Shown in pieces: positions 1 through 7,097 of a stretch of DNA of 14,421 nt (the first letter of the stretch is position 1; each line of letters opens with the position of its first letter). The notes beneath the pieces are model-generated. The model was given only the letters and a program-made list of their open reading frames with translations, was not told where the DNA came from and searched no databases. Origin of the DNA: Campylobacterota bacterium (lineage in GTDB: Bacteria > Campylobacterota > Campylobacteria > Campylobacterales > Sulfurovaceae); assembly GCA_030595845.1 (NCBI GenBank), contig JAUVCL010000039.1, positions 1 to 14,421 of the forward strand. Reading direction: 5' to 3'. Both the position numbers and the translations under genes were made by a program.

Positions 1-617
1 TGAGAAAAATAGTTTTATCAATATCTGCAGTTGTAGCAATGAGTAGTTTGGTGTTTGCCGGTGGAGGCACAAAAGAGGTCACAGAAGTTGTAGAACCGGT
101 AGTTGCAATACCTATGGCTGAAGAGTTGAGTGGGTTTTATGCAGGACTTGGATTGAGTGCTGTAAGCTCAAGAGATGCTTCTGTCTCTATGGATTTTTTG
201 GATGCAGCAGCTGGACAGGATAGACTTGGAAATGTTACATTTTCAGCAGGATATAATGTCAATGAATACATTGCAGTTGAGGGTAGATATACGACTACAT
301 TCTCTGATGAAGACTTGGTTGAGATGGATGGATGGAGTCTATTTGCAAAACCGCAGTATCCTGTGAGTGAAGACTTTTCTGTCTATGCACTTCTCGGATT
401 TGGTGGTGTTAGTATGGATGGTATAAATGGTTCTGCTGTAGATGTTGATGAAACTAGCTTCCAATGGGGACTTGGTATGAATTATCTTGCGACAGAAAAT
501 ATCTCTATCTTTATTGACTATACTTCACTTGCCGCTGATATGGATGGTGTCTACTGGAATGGTGCACTACAAGTAGATGCAGATGCCATTACTTTAGGTG
601 TGAATTACTTATTTTAA
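1..617 (+). CDS. Outer-membrane beta-barrel protein, copy 1 (start codon cut by 1 base)
   Basis: The first base of the ATG lies just outside the window: position 1 begins with TG, and the first complete codon (AGA) is at 3. With that Met the protein is 205 residues. The N-terminus (RKIVLSISAVVAMSSLVFAG) is a signal peptide and matches the start of the next gene almost residue for residue, which supports this start over the internal ATG at 39. The mature part alternates polar and hydrophobic residues as in a small, about 8-strand, outer-membrane barrel, with landmarks FYAGLG, DRLGNVTFSAGYN, EGRYTT, GWSLFAKPQYPV and FQWGLGMNY. It ends in Phe (GVNYLF), the usual barrel-assembly signal. It belongs to the broad OmpA-barrel/porin-like group; what it binds or transports cannot be read from the sequence. 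It forms a tandem pair with the gene at 693. Confidence 0.85.
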   Translation, partial: RKIVLSISAVVAMSSLVFAGGGTKEVTEVVEPVVAIPMAEELSGFYAGLGLSAVSSRDASVSMDFLDAAAGQDRLGNVTFSAGYNVNEYIAVEGRYTTTFSDEDLVEMDGWSLFAKPQYPVSEDFSVYALLGFGGVSMDGINGSAVDVDETSFQWGLGMNYLATENISIFIDYTSLAADMDGVYWNGALQVDADAITLGVNYLF

Positions 618-618
618 T

Positions 619-669
619 CTTCCCTCTCCGGGAAGTTTCTTAAGAAGAGATCATCATAAACCTCTTCTT
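619..669 (+). terminator. Two hairpins after barrel gene 1
   Basis: Two bases after the TAA stop is a 6-bp stem with a 5-nt loop (CTTCCC 619-624, GGGAAG 630-635). A second 8-bp stem follows (AAGAAGAG 642-649, CTCTTCTT 662-669, 12-nt loop). The same arrangement follows the second barrel gene with different but still paired bases. There is no long T-tract, so this may be a weak terminator or an mRNA 3' stabiliser. Confidence 0.5.
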
Positions 670-692
670 CCTATCTTATATCAAGGACAACA

Positions 693-1292
693 ATGAAGAA
701 AATAGTATTATCAGTATCTGCAGTTGCAGCGATGAGTAATTTGGTGTTTGCTGGTGGAGATATAGTAGAACCAGTGGCTGCAGTACCTGTGGTTGAAGAA
801 CTCAGTGGATTTTATGCAGGTCTTGGAATAGCAGCTGTGAATACACGGGATTCAGATCTTTCTATCGAGTGGTTTAATTCTGTTGAGAGGCAAGACAGAC
901 TTGGAAACGTTACTTTCTTGGCAGGATATAACTTTAATGCGTACATTGCGGTGGAGGGTAGATATACTACTTCTTTCACACATGATGAACATATAGAGAT
1001 GGATGGCTGGAGTTTGTTTGTGAAACCACAATACCCTGTCAATGAAAATTTTTCTCTCTATGCACTTCTTGGTTATGGAGGCGTTACATTAGATGGTTCA
1101 AAAGATCTGGGCATTGTAGATGTTGATGATAGCAGTTTTCAATGGGGTCTTGGTGTAAATTATATGATGACGGAAAATGTCTCTTTCTTTGTTGATTATA
1201 CATGGCTTGCAAATGATATGGATGGTGCTTATGCTGGTGGAAATGCTGCAGATGTAGATGCATTTACTGTAGGTATAAATTACAAATTTTAA
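693..1292 (+). CDS. Outer-membrane beta-barrel protein, copy 2
   Basis: A 199-residue paralogue of the preceding gene. It has a signal peptide of about 20 residues ending VFAG. The barrel landmarks are shared: ELSGFYAGLG, DRLGNVTFLAGYN, AVEGRYTTSF, EMDGWSLFVKPQYPV, SFQWGLGVNY, and a terminal Phe (GINYKF). The ATG at 693 is preceded by AAGGA (about 683-687). The two copies are similar throughout but have diverged in the exposed-loop stretches (for example the segment after the first strand, and the region before FQWGLG). This is the pattern expected when loops evolve faster than barrel strands after a tandem duplication. Expressed products would sit in the outer membrane; the function is not identifiable from sequence. 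Confidence 0.88.
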   Translation: MKKIVLSVSAVAAMSNLVFAGGDIVEPVAAVPVVEELSGFYAGLGIAAVNTRDSDLSIEWFNSVERQDRLGNVTFLAGYNFNAYIAVEGRYTTSFTHDEHIEMDGWSLFVKPQYPVNENFSLYALLGYGGVTLDGSKDLGIVDVDDSSFQWGLGVNYMMTENVSFFVDYTWLANDMDGAYAGGNAADVDAFTVGINYKF

Positions 1293-1293
1293 T

Positions 1294-1346
1294 CTTCTCT
1301 CTTCGAGAAGTACCCAAAAGAGGTGACTTACATAGGTCTCCTCTTT
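1294..1346 (+). terminator. Two hairpins after barrel gene 2
   Basis: The first stem is CTTCTC (1294-1299) with GAGAAG (1305-1310) and a 5-nt loop. The second is AAAGAGGTGAC (1317-1327) with GTCTCCTCTTT (1336-1346), 11 bp with one T-T mismatch and an 8-nt loop. The layout and distance from the stop codon match the pair at 619-669. The second stem ends in TTT and could terminate the transcript before the exopolysaccharide operon. Confidence 0.55.
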
Positions 1347-1371
1347 CAAATCATAGCTAAAACTTTTTTGC

Positions 1372-1377
1372 TATAAT
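1372..1377 (+). promoter_or_regulatory. Probable -10 box of the wzc-like operon
   Basis: TATAAT lies 38 bp upstream of the ATG at 1415, behind a T-rich stretch (ACTTTTTTG) and no good -35. Weak -35 elements are usual in Campylobacterota sigma-70 promoters. An AAGGGA ribosome-binding site lies at 1405-1410. Confidence 0.5.
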
Positions 1378-1414
1378 AACTAATAATTTAAAGAACCATT
1401 TTTCAAGGGAAATA

Positions 1415-3736
1415 ATGAATACAAATAACATGGAAATAGATGAAGAAGAAATAGACATTAAAGAAGTCTTTAGAACGGTATACCGCTATAAGTACATGAT
1501 AGTTCTTCTTGTTATTTTATCTACTCTTGCCAGTGCTTATTATGCTTATTTCCAACCTAATGTTTATAAAGCATCCGTAACTGTTGAAGTAGGTTTGGAT
1601 CAACGTGGTTCTGGTGGTGGTCAGGATATACTTGCTATGGCTATGGATTCTGGGAGTATGAATGCTGATACCGAGATGGATATCATTAAGTCAAGATTCC
1701 TCACTGAAAAAGCACTCAAAAAAGTCAATTTTTCCCATAGATATTATACGACCATAAAATATAAAGAGCGTGAACTCTATAAAAACAGTCCGTTTCAAGT
1801 TGGGATGAATAAAGGGTATGGTATCTCTTTTGACTTTTACCCAATTGATGAAGAAAGTTATCGTTTGGTTGTGATAGAGACAAAAGATGAGAATGGCATT
1901 GTTTGGTCTTATGATAAAATACACCCTTACGGGAAAGAGATCGTCACAGAGCAGTTTCATCTTAACATTGTAAAAAACAAAGAAGCGAAAGAGGCACAGT
2001 ACCGTTTTGTGATCATGGATCCTGAAAAGATGGGAAGCTTTGTTCAGGGTGGCGTAAGTGTAGGTCAAAAATCAAAGTATTCTACTATGCTTGAGATCGC
2101 TTATTCAGATAATGTCGCTTTGCGTGCCCAGGAATTTTCTAATGCTTTGGCTGAAGCCTATATAGCGCAAAACATAGAGAAAAAAACAAAAGAAGCAACA
2201 CGTGCACTTACTTTTGTTGATGAACAATTGAAATTAATCACTGAAAATCTTAAGGGATCTGCGATCAAACTGGAAGAGTTTAAAAAAACTTCCAATACAG
2301 TCAATCTAAGTGCTAAAGCTGAACATATCATAAGACAGATGAGTGGTTATGATACTAAATTGGCAGAGATATCTATACAGCAAGAGATGTTAGATACGCT
2401 CTATACACAGGTGCAGTCAGGTAGGGACCTTGAGAGTATCACATTGATTGGTATAGTTGATGCCATGGATAGTAGAGAATCATCCCTCTCAGGTATCGTT
2501 AAAGAACTTCAGACTGCTATCATACAAAAAAAGATCCTGCGTGAAAATTATACAAAGATGCACATTGAAGTGATCAAGTTGACAAAGACGATAGCACAGC
2601 TCAAAAAGGTCATGACCTCAACGCTCAAAAATCTTAGAAAAAGTATAAAAGAGCGAAAATTATTGCTTACAAAATCTATTGCGAAGCAGCAGAAACTTTT
2701 GAATACACTTCCTGCTGATGAAAGAATGTTTGGACAGTTACAGCGTAAATTTGTGGTGAATGAGAAGATATACTCTTATCTGTTGGAAAAGCGATCGGAA
2801 ACAGCGATCATCAAAGCTTCTACGGTCTCCAAGAACAGGATCATCGATGCGGCACTTCTTCCTGAAGCTCCTATCAAGCCTAAGAAGAGATTGATCGTAC
2901 TGGTAGGGTTGATCCTGGGGTTGATCTTGGGGATCGCACTTGCCTTTTTAAGAGAGTTTCTTGATGATCGTATCAAAGGTGAAGAGGATATTACTAAGGT
3001 AACAGATGTACCTATGCTTGGGTTGATACCGAATATGAAAGAGGAGGATGATAAAATTCAGGTATTTTTGTCTCCGAAATCTGCTTGGGCAGAATCTTTT
3101 AGAAACCTTCGTACCAATTTACAATTTATGGCAAGAAAAAAGAGTGGCCATGTCATCGCAGTCACTTCAACTGTCGGAGGAGAAGGTAAAACAACGATCT
3201 GTACCAATTTAGGCGGGATCGTAAGTATGTCAGGAAAGAAAACGGTTATACTTAATCTAGATATGAGAAAACCGACCTTGCATCAAAAGTTTGGACTTCC
3301 AAACAGACAGGGTATGAGTACTTTATTGGCTGGACGTACAGGGTTAAAAGATGTCATCCAGCATACAGAGTATGATCATTTAGATATCATCACGTCAGGG
3401 CCTGTACCTCCAAACCCGAGTGAATTGATACAAAGTGAACTGATGGAGAAGGTATTGGATAAACTTAGAGAGGTGTATGATGTGATCATCCTTGATACAC
3501 CTCCTGTTGGTTTGGTGACGGATGCAAGAACCTTGATGCATTATGCCGATACAAGTATCTATGTACTGAGAGCAGGTTACTCTAAAAAAGGTTTCTTACG
3601 CAGTATTAAAGATATCTCTGCTATGAAAGAGATACATGGTTTGAGTATCTTGCTTAATGATGTGAAATTGTCTGCAGATGGCTACGGTTACGGCTATGGG
3701 TATGGTTACGGATATTATGATGAGGACACAAAATGA
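1415..3736 (+). CDS. Wzc-type polysaccharide co-polymerase / BY-kinase
   Basis: A 773-residue inner-membrane tyrosine autokinase that controls polymerisation and export of capsular or exopolysaccharide. Domains in order: Wzz chain-length domain with TM1 at about residues 28-46; a long, Lys/Glu-rich coiled-coil periplasmic part (about 250-450); a proline-containing segment (LPEAPIKPKKR, about 482-492) and TM2 (about 493-513); then a cytoplasmic BY-kinase. The kinase has Walker A GGEGKTT (Lys592), Walker A' ILNLDMRKP and Walker B VIILDTPP. The C-terminus has the autophosphorylation cluster as a GY repeat with seven tyrosines (757, 759, 761, 763, 765, 767, 768). Activator and kinase are fused in one chain, the form typical of Gram-negatives. 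The stop overlaps the next ATG (ATGA), so it is translationally coupled to its probable phosphatase. No glycosyltransferase or Wza gene is in the window. Confidence 0.93.
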   Translation: MNTNNMEIDEEEIDIKEVFRTVYRYKYMIVLLVILSTLASAYYAYFQPNVYKASVTVEVGLDQRGSGGGQDILAMAMDSGSMNADTEMDIIKSRFLTEKALKKVNFSHRYYTTIKYKERELYKNSPFQVGMNKGYGISFDFYPIDEESYRLVVIETKDENGIVWSYDKIHPYGKEIVTEQFHLNIVKNKEAKEAQYRFVIMDPEKMGSFVQGGVSVGQKSKYSTMLEIAYSDNVALRAQEFSNALAEAYIAQNIEKKTKEATRALTFVDEQLKLITENLKGSAIKLEEFKKTSNTVNLSAKAEHIIRQMSGYDTKLAEISIQQEMLDTLYTQVQSGRDLESITLIGIVDAMDSRESSLSGIVKELQTAIIQKKILRENYTKMHIEVIKLTKTIAQLKKVMTSTLKNLRKSIKERKLLLTKSIAKQQKLLNTLPADERMFGQLQRKFVVNEKIYSYLLEKRSETAIIKASTVSKNRIIDAALLPEAPIKPKKRLIVLVGLILGLILGIALAFLREFLDDRIKGEEDITKVTDVPMLGLIPNMKEEDDKIQVFLSPKSAWAESFRNLRTNLQFMARKKSGHVIAVTSTVGGEGKTTICTNLGGIVSMSGKKTVILNLDMRKPTLHQKFGLPNRQGMSTLLAGRTGLKDVIQHTEYDHLDIITSGPVPPNPSELIQSELMEKVLDKLREVYDVIILDTPPVGLVTDARTLMHYADTSIYVLRAGYSKKGFLRSIKDISAMKEIHGLSILLNDVKLSADGYGYGYGYGYGYYDEDTK

Positions 3737-4470
3737 TATTTCCTTTTTTTAAAAAAGAAAAAGAGAAAACAAGAGGTCCTGTACTAAAGGTTGATCTTCA
3801 TTCTCATTTCATACCGGGTATCGATGACGGTGCTCAGAGTATAGAAGAGAGTATTGCTCTTTTAAAAGCGATGGAGGCATTGGGGTACAAAAAAGTGATA
3901 ACCACACCGCATATTATGATAGATGTCTATCGCAATACACCTAAGATCATTAAAAAGGGGTTGCTTCTGTTAAAGGAAACTGCAAAATTTGAGGGGATCA
4001 AGCTAGAAATAGAAGCTGCAGCAGAGTACTATTTAGATGAAGGGTTTTATGATCATCTGCATGGTGGAGAAGTGATGACTATAGGAAACAAATACCTTCT
4101 TTTTGAGACTTCTTATGTTTCGAAGCCTCTACAGCTTGAAGAGATGATCTTTGAGATCTCAGCCGCAGGCTATATACCGCTTATGGCACACCCCGAACGT
4201 TATCGTTATATTCAAGATCCTATAAAAGAGTACAACAGATTTAAAGAGCTTGGTGTACTCTTTCAGCTTGACTTGAATTCTTTAGGTGGATATTACGGTA
4301 AAGATGCCAAGAAAAAAGCAGAAATACTCTCTAAAAATGGAATGATAGATTTCTTAGGGTCCGATGTACACCACATCAAGCAGACAAAATTTTTGGATGA
4401 TGTATTTATGAGTGAGAATTATGCAAAAGTATGGGAAAAAAATACCATTTTAAATGATACGCTTATCTAA
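3733..4470 (+). CDS. CpsB/CapC-type PHP protein-tyrosine phosphatase
   Basis: A 245-residue metal-dependent PHP-family phosphatase expected to dephosphorylate the tyrosine cluster of the preceding kinase. Visible motifs: DLHSHFIPGIDDG (residues 21-33, first metal ligands H23 and H25), TTPH (H60), EAAAEYY (about 94-100), AHPERY (H153) and GSDVHH (209-214, D211 and H213). The N-terminus has the FPFFKKEKEK basic stretch often seen in this family. The length is usual for CpsB/CapC. Its ATG overlaps the kinase stop by 4 nt. It is the manganese-type phosphatase best known from Gram-positive capsule loci, not the low-molecular-weight Wzb type usually found beside Wzc in enterobacteria. Confidence 0.92.
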   Translation: MIFPFFKKEKEKTRGPVLKVDLHSHFIPGIDDGAQSIEESIALLKAMEALGYKKVITTPHIMIDVYRNTPKIIKKGLLLLKETAKFEGIKLEIEAAAEYYLDEGFYDHLHGGEVMTIGNKYLLFETSYVSKPLQLEEMIFEISAAGYIPLMAHPERYRYIQDPIKEYNRFKELGVLFQLDLNSLGGYYGKDAKKKAEILSKNGMIDFLGSDVHHIKQTKFLDDVFMSENYAKVWEKNTILNDTLI

Positions 4471-4516
4471 TTACCTGTGGCGCCCCCTATGATGTTAAAA
4501 TGGGTATCAAATACTT

Positions 4517-4739
4517 GTAGGGGCGGACTCCCATGTCCGCCCTTGGGTTCACATCTCACCCCAAAAACCAATGTGAATGATGGATTTATAATATGTATAT
4601 GAAACCACGGGAACACACGGGGGTGCTCCCCTACAATAGAATTTGAATCTTGTAGGAGCCGACCCCTGTGTCGGCCCGGGAAATGAAATATACATTATAT
4701 GTGTTAAATGCCTGTAGGGGCGAACCCCCGTGTTCGCCC
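4517..4739. repeat. REP block 1 (four GTAG hairpins)
   Basis: Fills most of the 320-bp gap between the phosphatase and the transpeptidase. Full 26-bp copies: 4517-4542 (+, stem GGGCGGAC), 4609-4634 (-, stem GGGAGCAC type, one G-T pair), 4652-4677 (+, stem GAGCCGAC against GTCGGCCC, one mismatch) and 4714-4739 (+, stem GGGCGAAC). Copies 1 and 2 make an inverted pair with GTAG outward, 118 bp overall. The linker ends in ATGAAACCAC, as in the other blocks. A degenerate linker piece follows to about 4770. Nothing gene-like is seen in the gap. Confidence 0.9.
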
Positions 4740-4790
4740 TTGGATTTAAATGTCCGCCTGAACCATATTAGAAAACCGAGGATATTGAAA

Positions 4791-5261
4791 ATGACAAAAA
4801 TAACTCTATTTTTTTTGATGATCCTGGGAACCCATACACTTTTTGCTTCTCAATACGTTCTTGTCAATCTCTCTGAACAAAAAGCCTATGCTGTTGAAGA
4901 TGGGTATGTGCTGTTTGAAGGGCGTATCTCTTCTGGAAAACCAGGTAGGGAAACCCCTGAAGGTGAATTTACCATACTCCAAAAAAAGCGCCATCATAAA
5001 TCAAACCTTTGGCCTAAACCCAAAGGTGGGGCACAAATGCCTTATATGCTACGACTTACCAATACAGGAATCGCTATGCATTTAGGGTATGTCCCAAAAA
5101 AAGCTGCTTCACATGGTTGTATACGACTGAAAAAAGGCTTTGCACAGGAGATGTTTGCCTGGGCAAAAGTGGGAACAAGAGTATACGTAGAGGGGGATGC
5201 AAGACATTATGGGAAGAGTACAGAAGATGATGACTATGCGATCATAGAGTTAGACTTGTAG
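4791..5261 (+). CDS. L,D-transpeptidase (YkuD domain), secreted
   Basis: From the ATG at 4791 (CGAGGA ribosome site at 4779-4784) the product is 156 residues with a signal peptide (about 1-20, ending LFAS). A compact YkuD domain follows. The catalytic signature is complete: His97 in AMHLGY, and SHGCIRL at 107-113 with nucleophile Cys110. The family makes 3-3 cross-links in peptidoglycan or trims and anchors at the cell wall. The frame stays open upstream to 4668, but that part is translated REP repeat and lies ahead of a good signal peptide, so it is not accepted. The TAG stop (5259-5261) is part of the GTAG head of the next REP element, so the present C-terminus (IIELDL) may have been set by a REP insertion. 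Confidence 0.88.
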   Translation: MTKITLFFLMILGTHTLFASQYVLVNLSEQKAYAVEDGYVLFEGRISSGKPGRETPEGEFTILQKKRHHKSNLWPKPKGGAQMPYMLRLTNTGIAMHLGYVPKKAASHGCIRLKKGFAQEMFAWAKVGTRVYVEGDARHYGKSTEDDDYAIIELDL

Positions 5262-5503
5262 GGGATGACCCCTGTGTCATCCCTTTGGACTCCCATGTCC
5301 GCCCAGGAATGGAATGTGCATTATGTATGTTAAACATGTGTGTGAAACCACGGGAGCACACGGGGGTGCTCCCCTACGATAAATTTGGATTTTAAATATG
5401 ACCCGTAGGGGCGGACTCCCATGTCCGCCCAGGAATGGAATGTGCATTATGTATGTTAAACATGTGTATGAAACCACGGGAACACACAGGGGTGCTCCCC
5501 TAC
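5258..5503. repeat. REP block 2, with a 126-bp tandem duplication
   Basis: Full copies: 5258-5283 (+, stem GGGATGAC), 5352-5377 (-, GAGCAC type), 5405-5430 (+, GGGCGGAC) and 5478-5503 (-, GAGCAC type). A half copy at 5287-5304 lacks GTAG and the left arm. The stretch beginning at 5287 recurs at 5413 with the same linker, so the second pair is a near-copy of the first with a 126-bp period. The pair 5405-5503 is 99 bp long. The block lies between the convergent transpeptidase and RAYT genes. Confidence 0.9.
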
Positions 5504-5529
5504 GGTAAACAATATACATTTGATATTAT

Positions 5530-6051
5530 TTACTGGAATAATGAATCTTTATCCCAATTGATTGGGTTGTTAATGATATAGGTTTGTATCTCTTCTAATT
5601 TTTTTTCATCTCTGATGATATGTTCATAATAACTGCGTTGCCATAATTTTTTATCAAATCTTATCCAATGCTGATGTTTTACACCGTGAATGTATTTGTT
5701 TGTTGTTAATGTTTTAAATCGTTGAACAAGATCTGATACAGATAATTGTTCTTCGTGTAGGGGAGGACTCCCATGTCCTCCCTCGGATTCTTGCGATACA
5801 ATCTCAATAATTCCATGTATATGATTTGGCATGAGAACAAATTTATGGACTTTAAAGCCTTCATAGTAATGAGGTATCTCATGCCATAGTGTCTCTATCA
5901 TTTTACCAGCCCTGTTGAGAGTCATATTTTTATCTATGATCTCTCCTAATAAGCATGTTTTGTTTTGAATACAAATGGTTATAAAATAGAAACCATTTTG
6001 TGTATAGTCATAGTGTTTTAATCGTAATGATTTTCGTTGAGGATTATTCAT
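5530..6051 (-). CDS. REP-associated tyrosine transposase (RAYT, Y1/IS200-like)
   Basis: A 173-residue single-strand DNA transposase of the Y1 HUH superfamily, the family that cuts and joins at GTAG-headed REP hairpins. Visible motifs: RLKHYDYTQNGFYFITIC at the N-terminus, the metal-binding HUH segment MPNHIHGII (H77, H79), and the catalytic-tyrosine helix RSYYEHIIRDEK (139-150) followed by YIINNPINW. The length is normal for the short RAYT class. Residues about 90-99 (EGGHGSPPLH) are encoded by a complete REP copy inside the gene, in a loop between the HUH strand and the next helix. All catalytic motifs are intact, so the enzyme may still work. No clear ribosome site precedes the ATG. REP copies stand on both sides with their GTAG ends facing the gene. 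Confidence 0.92.
   Translation of the reverse strand: MNNPQRKSLRLKHYDYTQNGFYFITICIQNKTCLLGEIIDKNMTLNRAGKMIETLWHEIPHYYEGFKVHKFVLMPNHIHGIIEIVSQESEGGHGSPPLHEEQLSVSDLVQRFKTLTTNKYIHGVKHQHWIRFDKKLWQRSYYEHIIRDEKKLEEIQTYIINNPINWDKDSLFQ
5757..5782 (+). repeat. REP copy inside the RAYT coding sequence
   Basis: A complete GTAG hairpin with stem GGGAGGAC/GTCCTCCC and loop TCCCAT, lying antisense within the RAYT gene. It keeps the reading frame open and contributes the peptide GGHGSPPL. The 26-bp unit is not a multiple of three, so a base or more of flanking change must have come with the insertion. Confidence 0.93.
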
Positions 6052-6118
6052 GGTATGAGTATATACATTTTTGTTATAGAGAATTAAAAATATGTCAAAT
6101 TGTCATATATTTATATTG

Positions 6119-6288
6119 GTAGGGGCGGACTCCTATGTCCGCCCTTGGTTTCAAATGCCCACCTTAAAACCCAATGTTCATTATGGATTTAAAATATGTG
6201 TATGAAACCACGGGAACACACAGGGGTGCTCCCCTACACATCAATTATGAATTATATTTCCCGTAGGGGCGGACCCCTGTGTCCGCCC
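6119..6288. repeat. REP block 3 (three GTAG hairpins)
   Basis: Full copies: 6119-6144 (+, GGGCGGAC, loop TCCTAT), 6212-6237 (-, GAGCAC type) and 6263-6288 (+, GGGCGGAC, loop CCCTGT). The first two form a 119-bp GTAG-out inverted pair and the third follows after 25 bp. The 67-bp AT-rich stretch between this block and the RAYT start (6052-6118) would have to carry the RAYT promoter; no clear box is seen. Confidence 0.9.
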
Positions 6289-6313
6289 GGGAATGGAATG
6301 TTCATTATGGGTG

Positions 6314-6880
6314 TTAAATTTTTTTACGAAAACTTTTAAAGATCAACACGATCACCAGAACTTCAATCCCTATCAGTAAAAAATGTAGTGTATAGACCTG
6401 CTCTTGAGGTGTATCTATACCATAGTGTGCAAAAAGTTTATAGATCATATACGATACACCCATGCCTAAAAGGTAGCCCAGTTGTTTAGCTGTATCCAGT
6501 TGGGTTAAGAGAGTATCGGTTTTTAGTAGGAGTGTCTCAGCTCTTACAAGATAGCTTCCAAAAACAAAAGTAACCTGGTAACCAATATAGAGCAACAGAG
6601 CAGTCTGATAAGAGTATGAAGCATAGATGAAATAGAGCATCGCTAAAAGTAGTACTGCCTCAACAAAAAGTGAAATTCTAAAGAACCAGTCTGCATTGAG
6701 GATATGATGATAGAAGCGTGCAACGACTAACATGAGGATGGCAAGTAATACGCCTCCCAATGAATAGATAGAGGGTTCAAGTGGAGCGTAGAGTGTAAAG
6801 ATAGCACCAACACTCAACCCCAAAAAGAGGGAGTTGAAGAATTTGTACCGGATGAACCATGAGGGGATAATTGTTAACAT
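6314..6880 (-). CDS. Six-helix integral membrane protein, unknown function
   Basis: A 188-residue very hydrophobic protein with six predicted membrane spans, at about residues 14-32, 38-60, 66-88, 92-115, 130-153 and 163-185. It ends in a basic tail (KSFRKKI). A cytoplasmic-looking stretch between spans 4 and 5 (RAETLLLKTDTLLTQLDTAKQLG) resembles the segment of major-facilitator proteins, and six spans equal half of one, so it could be a half-MFS relative; this is only a suggestion. The ATG at 6880 is preceded on its strand by AGGA at a rather long spacing. The TAA stop (6314-6316) lies within the conserved REP linker (GTTAAA), so the 3' end abuts repeat sequence. It has the same direction as the TonB receptor upstream. 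Confidence 0.7.
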   Translation of the reverse strand: MLTIIPSWFIRYKFFNSLFLGLSVGAIFTLYAPLEPSIYSLGGVLLAILMLVVARFYHHILNADWFFRISLFVEAVLLLAMLYFIYASYSYQTALLLYIGYQVTFVFGSYLVRAETLLLKTDTLLTQLDTAKQLGYLLGMGVSYMIYKLFAHYGIDTPQEQVYTLHFLLIGIEVLVIVLIFKSFRKKI

Positions 6881-6916
6881 AGGTGATTATATCCTAATAT
6901 CTATATGAATCCATCC

Positions 6917-7087
6917 GTAGGGGAGGACTCCCATGTCCTCCCTCTGACCCCTGTGTCCGCCTGGGAATGGAATGTGTATTATGTATGTTAAATATTTGTG
7001 TGAAACCGTGGGAGCACACTGGGGTGCTCCCCTACATTATTCATTATTGATTCCATAACCTGTAGGGGCGGACTCCTATGTCCGCCC
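6917..7087. repeat. REP block 4 (three GTAG hairpins and a half copy)
   Basis: Full copies: 6917-6942 (+, GGGAGGAC), 7010-7035 (-, GAGCAC type) and 7062-7087 (+, GGGCGGAC). A half copy at about 6946-6961 lacks the GTAG arm. Inverted pair 6917-7035 is 119 bp. The block lies directly after the TonB receptor stop on the minus strand and fills the space before the membrane protein. Confidence 0.9.
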
Positions 7088-7097
7088 GATGATGGAT

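Noticed and set aside
1098..1349. 83-residue minus-strand ORF over the second barrel gene
   Set aside because: It overlaps a well-supported gene in antisense and begins in the terminator hairpins; no sign of coding.
4668..4790. Upstream extension of the L,D-transpeptidase frame
   Set aside because: It translates REP repeat and linker, and precedes a good ribosome site, ATG and signal peptide at 4791.
4517..5503. CRISPR array
   Set aside because: Spacers between the repeats are themselves repeated linkers, orientation alternates, and no cas gene is present.
5277..5519. 80-residue minus-strand ORF with repeated RRGAP and GGHGSP peptides
   Set aside because: It is a translation of the duplicated REP pairs of block 2; the peptide repeat only reflects the DNA repeat.
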